A stretch of DNA of 64,000 bases from Lactarius indigo. Lineage: Eukaryota > Basidiomycota > Agaricomycetes > Russulales > Russulaceae. The DNA lies in NCBI GenBank assembly GCA_025766275.1, contig JAFKAC010000100.1, positions 1 through 64,000 of the forward strand, given 5' to 3'. The notes under the pieces were generated by a model, which saw only the letters and a list, made by a program, of their open reading frames with translations, did not search any database and was not told where the DNA came from. Made by a program: the position numbers and the translations under genes. Shown here piece by piece: positions 25,345-36,000 of the stretch (the first letter of the stretch is position 1; every line of letters begins with the position of its first letter).

Positions 25345-26899
25345 ATGTCACTCATACTCTCTGTTTCTCTTCTCTCCTTAGTCGCCTCCACCTTAGCCAC
25401 TCCACTCTCTACCAACCATCAATATGATGGCCGCCAAGGTTTTCCTTTCGTACTTGCTCCTGTCCTCACGGAAGCACACCAAGCTCCTCACGGACTTATC
25501 AACAATTCATATATTGTCGTATTGAAGAAGGACACGCCGCAGGCGGTTGTGGGCAATCACTATAACTTCCTCCAGGCAGCACACGCCGAAGACCCTCTTT
25601 TGGGTGATGGGAGCGGGATTCGTCACGTATACGATAGCCATATCAAGGGCTATGCTGGACAGTTCACAGACGCAGTCCTCCAGAAGATCCGGGAACAGCC
25701 AGAAGTCGACTATGTTGAACGCGACCAAATTGTCAGGACACAAGATGTCCAGAGAATGGCTCCGTGGGTACGTTGACGACAAGCCCATTTTACCACGCAT
25801 GTGACTCACTCCGGAACTTTATTTATAGGGCCTTGCTCGCATCAGCCACCGTCCCAAGCTCACATTCGGCACCTTTAGCAAGTACGAATTTGATACCCAT
25901 GGTGGCGAGGGTGTGAATGTCTACGTCATTGACACCGGTATCAACATCAAGCACGAAGAGTTTCAAGGTCGTGCGTCCTGGGGAAAGACTATCCCCGCGA
26001 ATGACGTAGATGAAGATAACAATGGCCATGGTACCCACTGCGCGGGTACGATCGCATCCCGCAAATACGGTGTTGCCAAGTCTGCAAATGTCACCGCGGT
26101 CAAGGTCCTTGGATCCAACGGCAGTGGCTCAATGTCCGACGTCATCGCTGGTGTCATCTTCGCTGCAGAAGATGCAGCTGCCAAGGACAAGCTCGCTGCC
26201 GCCGAGCTCAAGGCTACTGGGAAGACGAAGCACAAGGGTTCGGTCGCTAACATGTCTTTGGGCGGTGGAAAATCCACCACTCTTGATAATGCCGTCAATG
26301 GTGCCGTCGACATGGGTCTTCACTTCGCTGTTGCCGCTGGCAACGACAATCGTGATGCCTGCACATTCTCCCCAGCTGCCGCTGAGAAGGCCGTTACTGT
26401 CGGTGCGTCTACGCTTGGCGACGAGCGCGCGTACTTCTCCAATTACGGGCCTTGCGTCGATGTCTTTGCCCCTGGCCTGAACATCTTGTCCACTTGGATT
26501 GGCTCCGAATCAGCCGTTAACACCATCTCCGGCACTTCCATGGCTTCGCCCCACACGGCTGGTGTTTTGGCCTACCTTCTTTCCATTTACCCATCAGTCA
26601 CGTTCAACCCCTCTACCTCGTCGCTTGTTCCTCAGGAACTCAATGCGCAACGCCCCTTCACCGGCTCTTTCACCCGCCTCTATCAGTCCGTTTATAACAT
26701 AATGCCCCGCTGGGCTGGCGGCTTCCTTCCTTCGCCACGTCTCCTTGACGCTATCACTGCGCCAGAGTTCAAGCCACTCAGCCCTGCGGATCTCAAGGAT
26801 GCGTTGATCAAATTGTCGAGCAAGGGCTTGCTCTCGGAGATTCCCAGCGATACTGTTAACTTGTTGATTTTCAACAACTATACTCGTAACCATTATTGA
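25345..26899 (+). CDS. Secreted subtilisin-like serine protease (peptidase S8, proteinase K type)
   Basis: An extracellular or vacuolar endopeptidase. The start MSLILSVSLLSLVASTLATP is a clear signal peptide. An I9 propeptide follows (NSYIVVLKKDTP ... EVDYVERDQIV). One intron, 25768-25828 (61 bp, GTACGT...ATAG), joins APW to GLARISHRP. The S8 catalytic triad is visible as VYVIDTGIN (Asp), NGHGTHCAGTIAS (His) and SGTSMASPHTAGVLAYLL (Ser), with the oxyanion Asn in AAGNDN. The C-terminal tail after the catalytic domain (PADLKDALIKLSSKGL..LLIFNN) is common in basidiomycete members. It is the last intact host gene before the repeat-rich half of the window. Confidence 0.93.
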
Positions 26900-29800
26900 G
26901 AGGTTTGGATAAATTCTGGTTTTTGCAACTCGTCGTTCTGTGACGTCTTTCGCATGTACTATGTCTAGTTTATGTTATTCTTTGCATAGTCTGTCATTCC
27001 GGCTTATAGGTCGGCGCGACGTGTGACCACTACACCGCCAGACGAGCTAGACCCTGTCCCAGGGTCTGGAAATCTAAGGTCCATCGGACCCCAGATTAGG
27101 CCCATGAGAGTGCTATCCGCCAGAACGTTGGATCAGCACTGAATCCTGTACCCTCTGTTAACGTTGAATAGAGCCTGATCCTCTGTTCGAGATTCTGTAA
27201 TTTTACGATATTTGACCCTACAAAAACCGGCTGCACACACACAATTCCAGAGCAAAGATATGATTTAGAATACTAGGTACTACAAGCCGCTAAATAATCA
27301 TCTCCGACGATGTCAAATACCTGCTCAACACCGCGTGGGTGCTGATGCTGCAGAACAGAACACTGCTGGTGTCCACACACTGCATTGCTACTCAGCATAA
27401 ACCTCCTCTTAGGTCTTGTGTCATCCACGACATGATGTGGGAGCAGTGGGCATGTTGGGGGGGGAGGCGTAGGAAATTGTGGCGGCATGGTCTGGGCAGG
27501 CTGCACAGAGAGGAAAGGTGTTGGCAGTGACAGTAGTAGGGGTAAGGGCAAGTGTGGTGCAACAGGAGTGAATTGTTGTGGTCGGGAGGAACTTGTGAGG
27601 TATTACCCATGAGGGTGGATGGGAACCAAGTTGAAGTCGCAGAAGTTGAAGTCGTCGTGATGAAGTGGCAAAGTATTCAAGTAATCAGCTCTCACGGGCA
27701 CCCAAGGACAACCTAATCCCAGCCCTGGATCAGGGTCTGGATAACGCTGCTCAGATGTCACAAACCCGGTCCCTTAGATGGGGTGTTTTTGACATCAGCA
27801 TGGTGCCCACACCTGACATTCAATTGACCCCGTAGCAGCACCCAAACAAGACTGACACGTGGTCAGCTTAGTGATAGCCGTCAGGACCCCCGCCAGAGGG
27901 TCCAGTGACAACTGGCAGTGTAAGAGCCCGTCCGATGCATGGTTTGTCGGCCCCGGCATCAGCCAAAAAAATGATTTGTTTTTTTATTTGTTGGTCCCTG
28001 CAATGTGACCCTTAGTAAAAAAGGAAAGTCGGCTGTTGGTCGGCGGTTGACCCGAAATAGTCATCGGGTGGTCAACGTGACTAAAAAAGTGAATATTTGC
28101 AAGATTTCTGATTCGGGGTGACTAAGATTGGCTATGAATAGCCAGGCTGAGGGGCTTTGCCGAAGTCAAGCAAAGTCAACACATGGGTGATCTAGGTTGC
28201 CGGACAGCCATTTTTAGTTGTTGAGGGATAAATCTGTAGTCATTCTTGGTCTAATCTAGGTCATCCAATGGTTACATCAAGTTGATTATGGACAAATCCA
28301 TAGTCAATCCATAGTCAAACTCGAGTCAGTCATTCTATGTCAAGGCTCAGCGGAGCCTCGGTGCACGACGTGCGCTGACTAACACAGGAATTCTGCTGAG
28401 TTCGGAAACTCAGTGGCTGAGTGTGACCCTTGTTATAGCACAGAGCCCAAGCTTCGGAAATGATCCCCACTCAAGGGGAATCCAGTATAGATGGTGAGAG
28501 TAGAGAGGGGCACTCAGAAGAACAAGACAGTGATATTCGCTGATGAGAGATAAAGACAAGTCTAAGTAATACTGGGTTTTTGTCTATGGTTTATATAGGT
28601 CCCTAGCGCATGTATGACTAAGGGAACGGAAACATGGAGAATGTACTGGTGGCAATAGAGAAAGGGTGAAACATGTATCAGTAATTGGACTATGAGTCGT
28701 CGGAGTATTCAGGAAGGAAAGAGAAAAGAAAGGAATATGGTAGAAAGTTCTAGATTGTTATGGGATCATGACATTCTAAGTCCAATTCAACTTCTCTCAA
28801 ATCACTCTCAGGTCTGAAAAGTCATATGAGGTTGTTGATAGACAATCCATAGTCAGTTGCAGTCAGCTGAAGCATGATGTAGGTCATTTTTTTTAGTCAA
28901 TTACTGTCATTTATTGGTCAGACTTAGTCATCATGCATACTTTTTGTGCATTTCATAGTCAAATAGTTGGTATTTTTATTCATCTGGCAGTCATGCCAGG
29001 TTGAGGGGAGGTTGTATCAAGTTGTGTATGTATGTCAGCAAGTCCAAATATAGTAAAAAAAAAAAGCCCCAAAACTTCTGAATCAAATATGAGCTAGTGA
29101 GTGAGAGCATGGAGGAGTCAAGGGCATACACTAAGGTAATGCATCAAGTGCTGAACTGCACTGTGAGCCCAACTTGCAGGGGAGCATCCAGCACTGGGAT
29201 CCTGTCAGAACTGTACTGGGCTGATGGCCCAGGGGAGTTGTCTTGCCTCAGCACGAGCGATCCTATACACTAATTTTTGGACTATGTAGAATCAATGTGA
29301 TGAGTGATGTGTGACGTGTAACATGTGAGTGGCACTTGATGCCCGAAAAAAGAAGTCGAGATTCAAGTGAAGAGGGTGAGAAAATGAGAGCGCGAGCAAT
29401 GATAGCACACAGAAGTATTCGAGAACAATTGGGTGTAGATTCCAGACCAACAGCAATACATTTTATACTACCTAGCCAGTCCGAAATCATAAGCGTCAGT
29501 TCATAAGATATCATAAGACATCAATCTGTCGTAAAGTAATTGTACCGTCGTAAAGTAAAACGGGGCAGTAATTGTAAGAACTCGTGGTCATGGTTGTGAT
29601 GGATAGAAACTGAGTCGTAAAGGGTGTGGATGAAGGGGAATTGAGACGTCACAGCACTGTGAACTTGTGGCCCCCTGCCCTTGTAACATGAGGCTCGGTG
29701 TGGCTTGTGCTTGGTATGTCTTGCGCCCTAGGAATCATCAAACAAAGGTAATTGTAAACTGAGAAAGAAAAGGAGCTGCATGGGTATAGTAATCGAGGTG

Positions 29801-30367
29801 CAAAACCCCAGGAAGTCCAAAGATTCAGCCCAAATGCTTGCCCCTACCAAATATGCAGCTTGCACATTTGGTCACAGAAGCACCAGCCCAAAATGGTCCA
29901 GGCGAGAGTAAGGCGGAATTCACCACTATGGCCTTTGGCTGTTACTATACCAGTTTGACTTGACTTCTCATTGATCAGTCTTGTTGTTAGGATACATTTT
30001 CAGATCAAGTGTGAGCACACCAAGCCCGACATCACAAGGGCCACAGCCACACACTGTCCTAGCCTGCAATCTCAATTCCTTTGTCCCATGTTTGGTTTTG
30101 GCTTCAGTCTTGGTTTCCATATGATCTCATGGTAAATGGCTATGACTTTTTGCCTTGGTTGAGAGGCTCTACAATGTTCTTACCTTATGACATGCTCACA
30201 TATGTTTGATGGCTTGTGATTACTTATGGCTTGTATTTACAAATAAACAAAAAACCCAGTAGTATAAAATGTATGGATCCAGACTGGAATGTACTATCAA
30301 GTTGTTGTTCTTGAAACTCTGTCTGACTTTCAGCCACACTTCACTATCTATTTGACTCACTCTCCTT
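26900..30367. other. Gene-poor AT-rich tract
   Basis: No coding exon is supported over about 3.5 kb. Low-complexity Pro/Leu-type frames near 27273-27610 lack domain likeness. Between 28200 and 29000 the motif GTCA/TGAC is very frequent (for example CCATAGTCAA repeated near 28300), resembling the U3 sequence of the gypsy LTRs in this window. It may be decayed LTR material. Confidence 0.5.
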
Positions 30368-30372
30368 GTCCT

Positions 30373-30976
30373 TGTTGATAAGTGACCCTTGCACACTTAG
30401 CGGCTCTAATGGACTGGACTTACAGATATGGACTGCTGTAGATTAATTAGGACTGCTTTAGATTAGAATTTGATTTGATCTGTACAATCTAGGACTTCTA
30501 TGACATCACTGTACAATGACATCATATGGACTACTCTGGACTCTTCATTGTACTCCTTCCTTTGTTCTCTTTCTAGCGTTATCTTTATTATGATGTCACT
30601 ATGATATCATACTTGTCTAGACTTTCTTTTGTTCTATACGCCTTGTTCTCCTTATGCACACTCCTTTGTCCTGTTGTAGAACAATGTGTCCCTTGTACTC
30701 TGTGACCTATAGTTACTTCCCTTGTACTAGTGTCACACCTCTGTACAGTATAAGTAGACTGCTTGTATGCCCTGGTCCACATCAGTTCTCACTCTGTTGT
30801 GTGCCAGGTAAAGTCTCTCCTCTGTAATAACTATTATCAGTTCTCACTCTGTTGTGTGCCAGACACTCTTGCTTTACCTTGCTTGACTCCTGTTGCTGCT
30901 TTCCAGCCACCCAGCCTATCTCACCACAGTCCTCTTAGTCCACTGTGAGTATGCTACCTTTGTGTGCTGTTCATCA
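30373..30976 (-). mobile_element. Solo LTR, family LTR2
   Basis: The 604-bp segment begins TGTTGATAAG and ends GTTCATCA, and is flanked by the 5-bp duplication GTCCT (30368-30372 and 30977-30981). It aligns by eye with the LTR split between 50360 and 58837, in the opposite orientation, including the sequence around TATAAG near 30750. The transcript direction is given by the TATA box and runs along the plus strand here. No internal coding region follows, so it is a recombinational solo LTR. The family's internal region does not appear in this window. Confidence 0.85.
30808..30862 (+). other. Predicted 55-nt intron inside LTR2, flanked by a 27-bp direct repeat
   Basis: A GTAAAG...CCAG segment lies between two exact copies of a 27-bp repeat (30781-30807 and 30836-30862), each ending TGTGCCAG. 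The other LTR2 copy has the same 55-nt spacing (50589-50535, reading minus, GTAAGC...CCAG). This is a sequence-based splice prediction only. Confidence 0.45.
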
Positions 30977-31052
30977 GTCCTCTCATTCTAGCTCAGGTCC
31001 ATGTGTCACTTCTGTGTCACATGTAATGCATCACACTCTTGTCACATTATTA

Positions 31053-31346
31053 TCAAGTGGCTTTTGCAACCCTTTCTTCTTGTGCTGGCAACAGGAGGTC
31101 AGAATTGGATACTGTGGATGATAAGAATCCTACCTCCTCAATGATTTCCTTAATGGTTGACTTGGAAATGGATGCAAACTCAGGGGACTTGACAATGGCT
31201 GCAATGAGATCTGTCTGGGCTAAAGTTAATACTACTGGGCTTAGAATATACAATGTACCATCCTTGTGCTTTGCCTTCAGGGTGCTGATATTGTTGTCCC
31301 CAAACCAGGCCAGGAGTTCTGAGACTTGAAGGAGCCTGAGTGACAT
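31053..31346 (-). CDS. Hypothetical 97-codon ORF, possible remnant
   Basis: The frame reads MSLRLLQVSELLAWFGDNN and later LTLAQTDLIAAIVKSPEF. It is amphipathic with a plausible globular composition. I recognise no family. It lies in repeat-derived DNA between a solo LTR and element A and is probably a fragment of a larger gene or transposon. Confidence 0.3.
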   Translation of the reverse strand: MSLRLLQVSELLAWFGDNNISTLKAKHKDGTLYILSPVVLTLAQTDLIAAIVKSPEFASISKSTIKEIIEEVGFLSSTVSNSDLLLPAQEERVAKAT

Positions 31347-32485
31347 GGCACTTGCATGAGCACCCTAGAGGCTATGGATGAGATTGAGTATTGTTACCAA
31401 ACACCAATGTACCTCATCTAGCCCCACTGAATGTTACACTTGCACAGGTGTATTGTCCAACTTGGATGGTTCTGCAGGAACACTGTGCCCCAAATTGTCA
31501 GCCAACTTACAGGAAAGGGCAGATACAGCCAAGGTGTCCCCTAGTTGACAAGGATACTAGCAGCACTCTATCAGGCAAGAGCATTGAGAAGCAGAAAATG
31601 GCAGATAAGAGAGGGAAAGGGGGAAATGGTAAACAGCCAAAGGGGTGGCAGACAGCCCAGCTCAAAAGATGAAGGGAAAGGAGCCACAAACAGCAGGTGC
31701 AATTCCACAAAGATCTCAAGCTAAGGAGTCAGGGATACATGCTACCCTACTTATACTCCTCAGCCCCAAGGTTTAGACTCAGAAACCCTAATACAACAAT
31801 CCTAGGGTGAGTAATCGTACAGTAAGAGTGTCATCGGGAATGTGTAAGTATCAGTCAGCATATTGTTGGTCATCCAATCAGAACAGAGCATCAGTCATCC
31901 TTATTGTAACAGTGTAATTGTCTATGAGTAATCCTCAGCCAGTATCAGTCATCAGGTACCAAACATCAGTCAGCCAGGCACAAGCTCATCTGGACTCTTC
32001 CAGTGCATTCTAGCCAGGTCACATGCCAGGGTCATGTGATGGGCAACTTTGGTTTTTGCTTTATCTGGGCTGGTGGAACCTACACATCTGTGCATTATCG
32101 CAGAAGGTCCAATGATATTGCAGTCCAGGACACTCAGCTTTAGGCTTATGGCTTATCTCAGCCTTTCCTTTGTTATCTCCTTCTTCTTCTTGTAATTGTG
32201 TCCATTGTATCGCCATTTGCCAAGATTGTGAGGGTGAAGCTGTAACACTGAAGGTCTTATGTGTTACGGACTAAGCTTGTTTTTCGACTTTACCTTGATT
32301 TCTTACTTACACTTGCGTTTGCGGGAAAGTCTTTCCTTTCTTGGCTTTCCCTTTCTTGGACTTGCTGCGCACTAGGAGCCTTAAGATTCTCTCCTAGTGC
32401 AAAGTGAGACAATGAGACACTCATTGTCCTTATAAGTCTTTATTACTACTATACTTGGGCTAAATGCACCCTTTTATGGCAGGTG
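31347..32485. other. Repeat-derived DNA with a decayed LTR-like segment
   Basis: Around 31745-31880 the order CTACTTATAC ... AACCCTAATACA ... ATCCTAGGGTGAGTAA parallels the TATA-proximal and U3 parts of the element A LTR in the same orientation, with many changes. CAGTCA motifs are dense near 31850-31980. No intact ORF is present. Confidence 0.45.
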
Positions 32486-32993
32486 TGTTACGCTCCACCG
32501 GCGTTAGTCCGACTTGGACTCGGATTGGGCGTAATCGACTTAGCGAAGGTGAGTGAATGGGGATCACGTGTCAACCCAACACAAGCTGAACAGGGGCACT
32601 ACCGGCACACACTGCAGCGATAAGATGAAGAAGAGTATCCTTTGGTGGATACAAGCAGAGGCACACTTAGTCCGAGACTAAGGCAAGCAAAAGACGAGTC
32701 AAGTGGTGGATTGAAGAAGACCAAGATGGGGACTCTTGGTCTTCTAAGGCGACTACTTATACAAATACTCGCGGGCTTTGAAGCGCCACTTAGAAGGTAA
32801 CCTATCCAGTAGCGTAACTAGCTCGAACCCTAGTACAGCTATCCTAGGAATGAGTCATACATGAGTCACAAATCACATGTTAGCTATATGCTGACTGATA
32901 CGATGTAAGAGTCCATGACTAATAACAAGTCGGGCCATAGTCATAACCGGCCGTGAGTTGTACACTTCCTGTAGTAAAGTCCGTACCGTAACA
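32486..32993 (-). repeat. Element A 3' LTR (508 bp)
   Basis: Bounded by TG...CA (minus-strand TGTTACGGTACGG...GGAGCGTAACA). It contains a paired TGAGTCA motif (32851-32857 and 32862-32868), a TATAAG box and a perfect 11-bp stem hairpin (32716-32744). Confidence 0.92.
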
Positions 32994-33007
32994 TCACCCC
33001 CTTTTCA
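32994..33007 (-). promoter_or_regulatory. 3' polypurine tract of element A
   Basis: Minus-strand TGAAAAGGGGGTGA directly abuts the 3' LTR, the expected place for plus-strand DNA priming. The same 14-mer occurs at 36430-36443 inside pol. Confidence 0.8.
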
Positions 33008-33022
33008 GGAGTGAGGCCCACC

Positions 33023-36000
33023 TCACAAGTCAATGGTATCCCTGCTAATCCTCCGCACGGCCTCAATCTCATCCTTGATCCTTGGTAAGGCGTTAGCACA
33101 TTCCAACCTGTAGATGGAGTCCATCTTGCGATGGTGGACGATCCCCTTTTCTTCTTGAAGGCGCCGGATGCGCCCTTCGAGCTGGTCCTCGGCAAACGCA
33201 TTTTGCCTGTAACGATGCACCTCTTCCGTCAGCGTAATGTCGTTGATGCATTGGAGCATGGCATCAGTGGGATGACGGTCTCTGAGTAGAAAGAGATCTT
33301 CATGCGCGATGAAAGCGTGGTTGTTGTGTGGGAGATGCGGTGTGGCGTATAGTGGCTTCCCATAAATGTATGGGGATCCCGGGACTAGTCCGAGAATGAA
33401 GGGGTCTCCGGCCTTGATAACTTGCATGTGCGAGGCCTGTACTGTAAGTCCGTTGGGGAGACGGACTGGGAATGGAATGTAATCGGGTCGTCCATTGACC
33501 CAGAACCCCTCAGGGATGATGATGCTGAGGGCGCTGTCGTCTGCTCTGAGTGGCATACAACGAGCAGCGTGGGGTGCTGTAATGTATCCCCTGTGCATAG
33601 GCGCTCCGTCTGTGTCGACGAGATAGGGAGTAGCCTCTGGGGCTCCAGGGTGCTGTTCATAGTCAAGGAATGGGTGTCGTGAGGGGTAGTAATCGTCATA
33701 GAGGTCGTCATGCGTAGCTTGGTCCAATACTCCTTCCGCTCCTTCGCCATCTTGCGCCGCAAGGCAGCGATATGCAATTGCTCGGCCTGCCACTTCCGCA
33801 CCGTCTCCTTCCACTCCTGTTCGTAGTTCTTCATCGCATCGGGCCCCATCAGAGCTCGTGAGAGCCGCTTGAAGTTGGAAGAGTTCTTCTTCCGTGATGG
33901 TATGGGTGGTGGCTCCGGTGTCGGGGTCGACAATGTTGTACAGTGGCTGAGGTGTTGGTTGAATTGCTGTAGGGTCGTCGGAGACCACTCCCGTCGTGGG
34001 CATGGGAAATTGTCGCAATGCCTCGGACAGGTCTGCTGCACTATCTTGTCGTTGTAGTGTCTGCTCTTCTGTGAGTCGTTCGTTGCGAGGCTGTTGTGCA
34101 GCTTGTTGGTGAGCTCTTTGCTGTTCAGTGGTGGCGGGAACGACAAGGTTAGGGGAGACGATGGGGGCAATGATGGTTTCGAGGAGGTTAAGGTGGTCAT
34201 TGCGAGGAATAGAGGACATGAGGGGGGATGGCGACTTATCGCGTCGAATGGCGGCCCTTATATGCACTTCTCGTTCGGGGTTGGAATTTTTAAACTCCCG
34301 AATGGCTTCGTCAGCAAAGACGTCATCCTTGTCGACCCACTGATTGTCCGAGTCGGGATAGCCCTTCCATTTGACAAGATATTGCAGCCGACGCCTTCTG
34401 CCGAATTGTCGAGAGTCCAGAATCTTCTCGACTTCGTATTCTTCTTCATTATCAACCAAATCCGGTGGTGGGCGCTGATAGTTTGGTCTGTGCGTGGGTG
34501 TTTCACAATAAGGTGTGAGAAGATCTATATGGAAGACGTCGTGGATGCTCCACTGCGTGGGAAGTTCGAGACGATAGTTGACAGGGGACATCACCTGGGT
34601 GACCTTAAATGGTCCATGGCGCTTGGCAGCTAGTTTTGTGGTTGGCTGATGTGTACGTAGGTGGCGTCCTTCAAGCCACACGAGATCTCCTTCTTTGAAC
34701 ATGGGCGTATCTTTATGTTTGACCCATGACTTCTGCGCCTTGAGCATGCATGAGAATGCACGCTGTCGCGCTTGCTTGAACTGGTCTAGCCTCAGGGATA
34801 CTTGTGGAATAGGGGAAGGCCTATCGGTCCAATCAGCATGGGGGTTGAACCCTGATAAGAGAAAGAATGGGGACTCCCGCGTGGTTTCGTTGGGCCAATT
34901 GTTATGCGTGAATTCTGCCATAGGGAGGTAACGAACCCAATTGTCCTGTCGTTCGTTTACCCAGAAGCGGAGATATTGTTCTAGCCATTGATTTGTCCGT
35001 TCCGATTGGCCATCGGTTCTGGGGTGGTAAGCGGTTGAGATATTTTGGCTGATGCCAAGGATTTTGCATATCTCTCGCATGAACTTGGATGCGAAGCGAG
35101 GATCTCGATCACTGATAACACGCGAGGGGAGTCCGAATCGTGGGAATACGTGGGAAACGTACAGCGCGGCTGTCCCTTCGGCGGTTATTTCCTCATTGCA
35201 TGGGACGAAAATGGCGGCTTTAGTGCAGTCGTGGTCTGTTATTGTTAGAATAGAGTCATAACCACGGGAGACGGGGAGTTTGGTGATAAAGTCCACCACA
35301 ATGGTTTCGAATGGTAAGGACTCCGGTTTGGGGTAAATGGGTTGTAGTGGCGCTCTGATGGGTCGAAGGTTGACTTTGTGTCGCTGGCAGTCTGCACAGC
35401 CTTTGACATAGTCCGTGACATCATTTTTCATTTGCGGCCACCAGTAGTGTCGTTCGGTGAGCTGGAGAGTCCGTTTGATGCCGGGGTGGCTGTAGACAGG
35501 GGAGTCATGGTGAGCAGCAATGATGGTGCGTTTATCATGGATGCCACCGGTAACCACTCGGCGCCCTTCTTTGTACCATGTCCCTTCAATGTCTTTTAGT
35601 TTGTGCGCGTCGACCCAAGGCTTTAACTTAGCTATGTCCTGTTCATAGATGGGGTGCTTCGGGGTCATTTCTACTGGCAGAATCTCGGGTCTCCAGTGGG
35701 GGTGTTGGGGTTCTTCCAGCGTATTGGCGCGTATGAAGACGCTTTCTGGTAACACCGTTATTCCTTCATTGTCGTTCTCCCCTTGGTTGTAGTCTGGTCT
35801 TCGTGACAGTGCGTCGGCGCGTCCATTGGAAGTCCCTTTGATGTGGTGAATTTCAAAGTCGTACTCAGAAAGTTCAAGTACTTCCCTGGCGACACGCCTA
35901 CTAATCTTCTGCAGTGATTTCCAGTATTGTAAGTTGAGGTGGTCGGAGAAGACCTTGATTTTGTGGGGGGAGCCCACTAGGAGGGGTCTCCAATGGCGGA

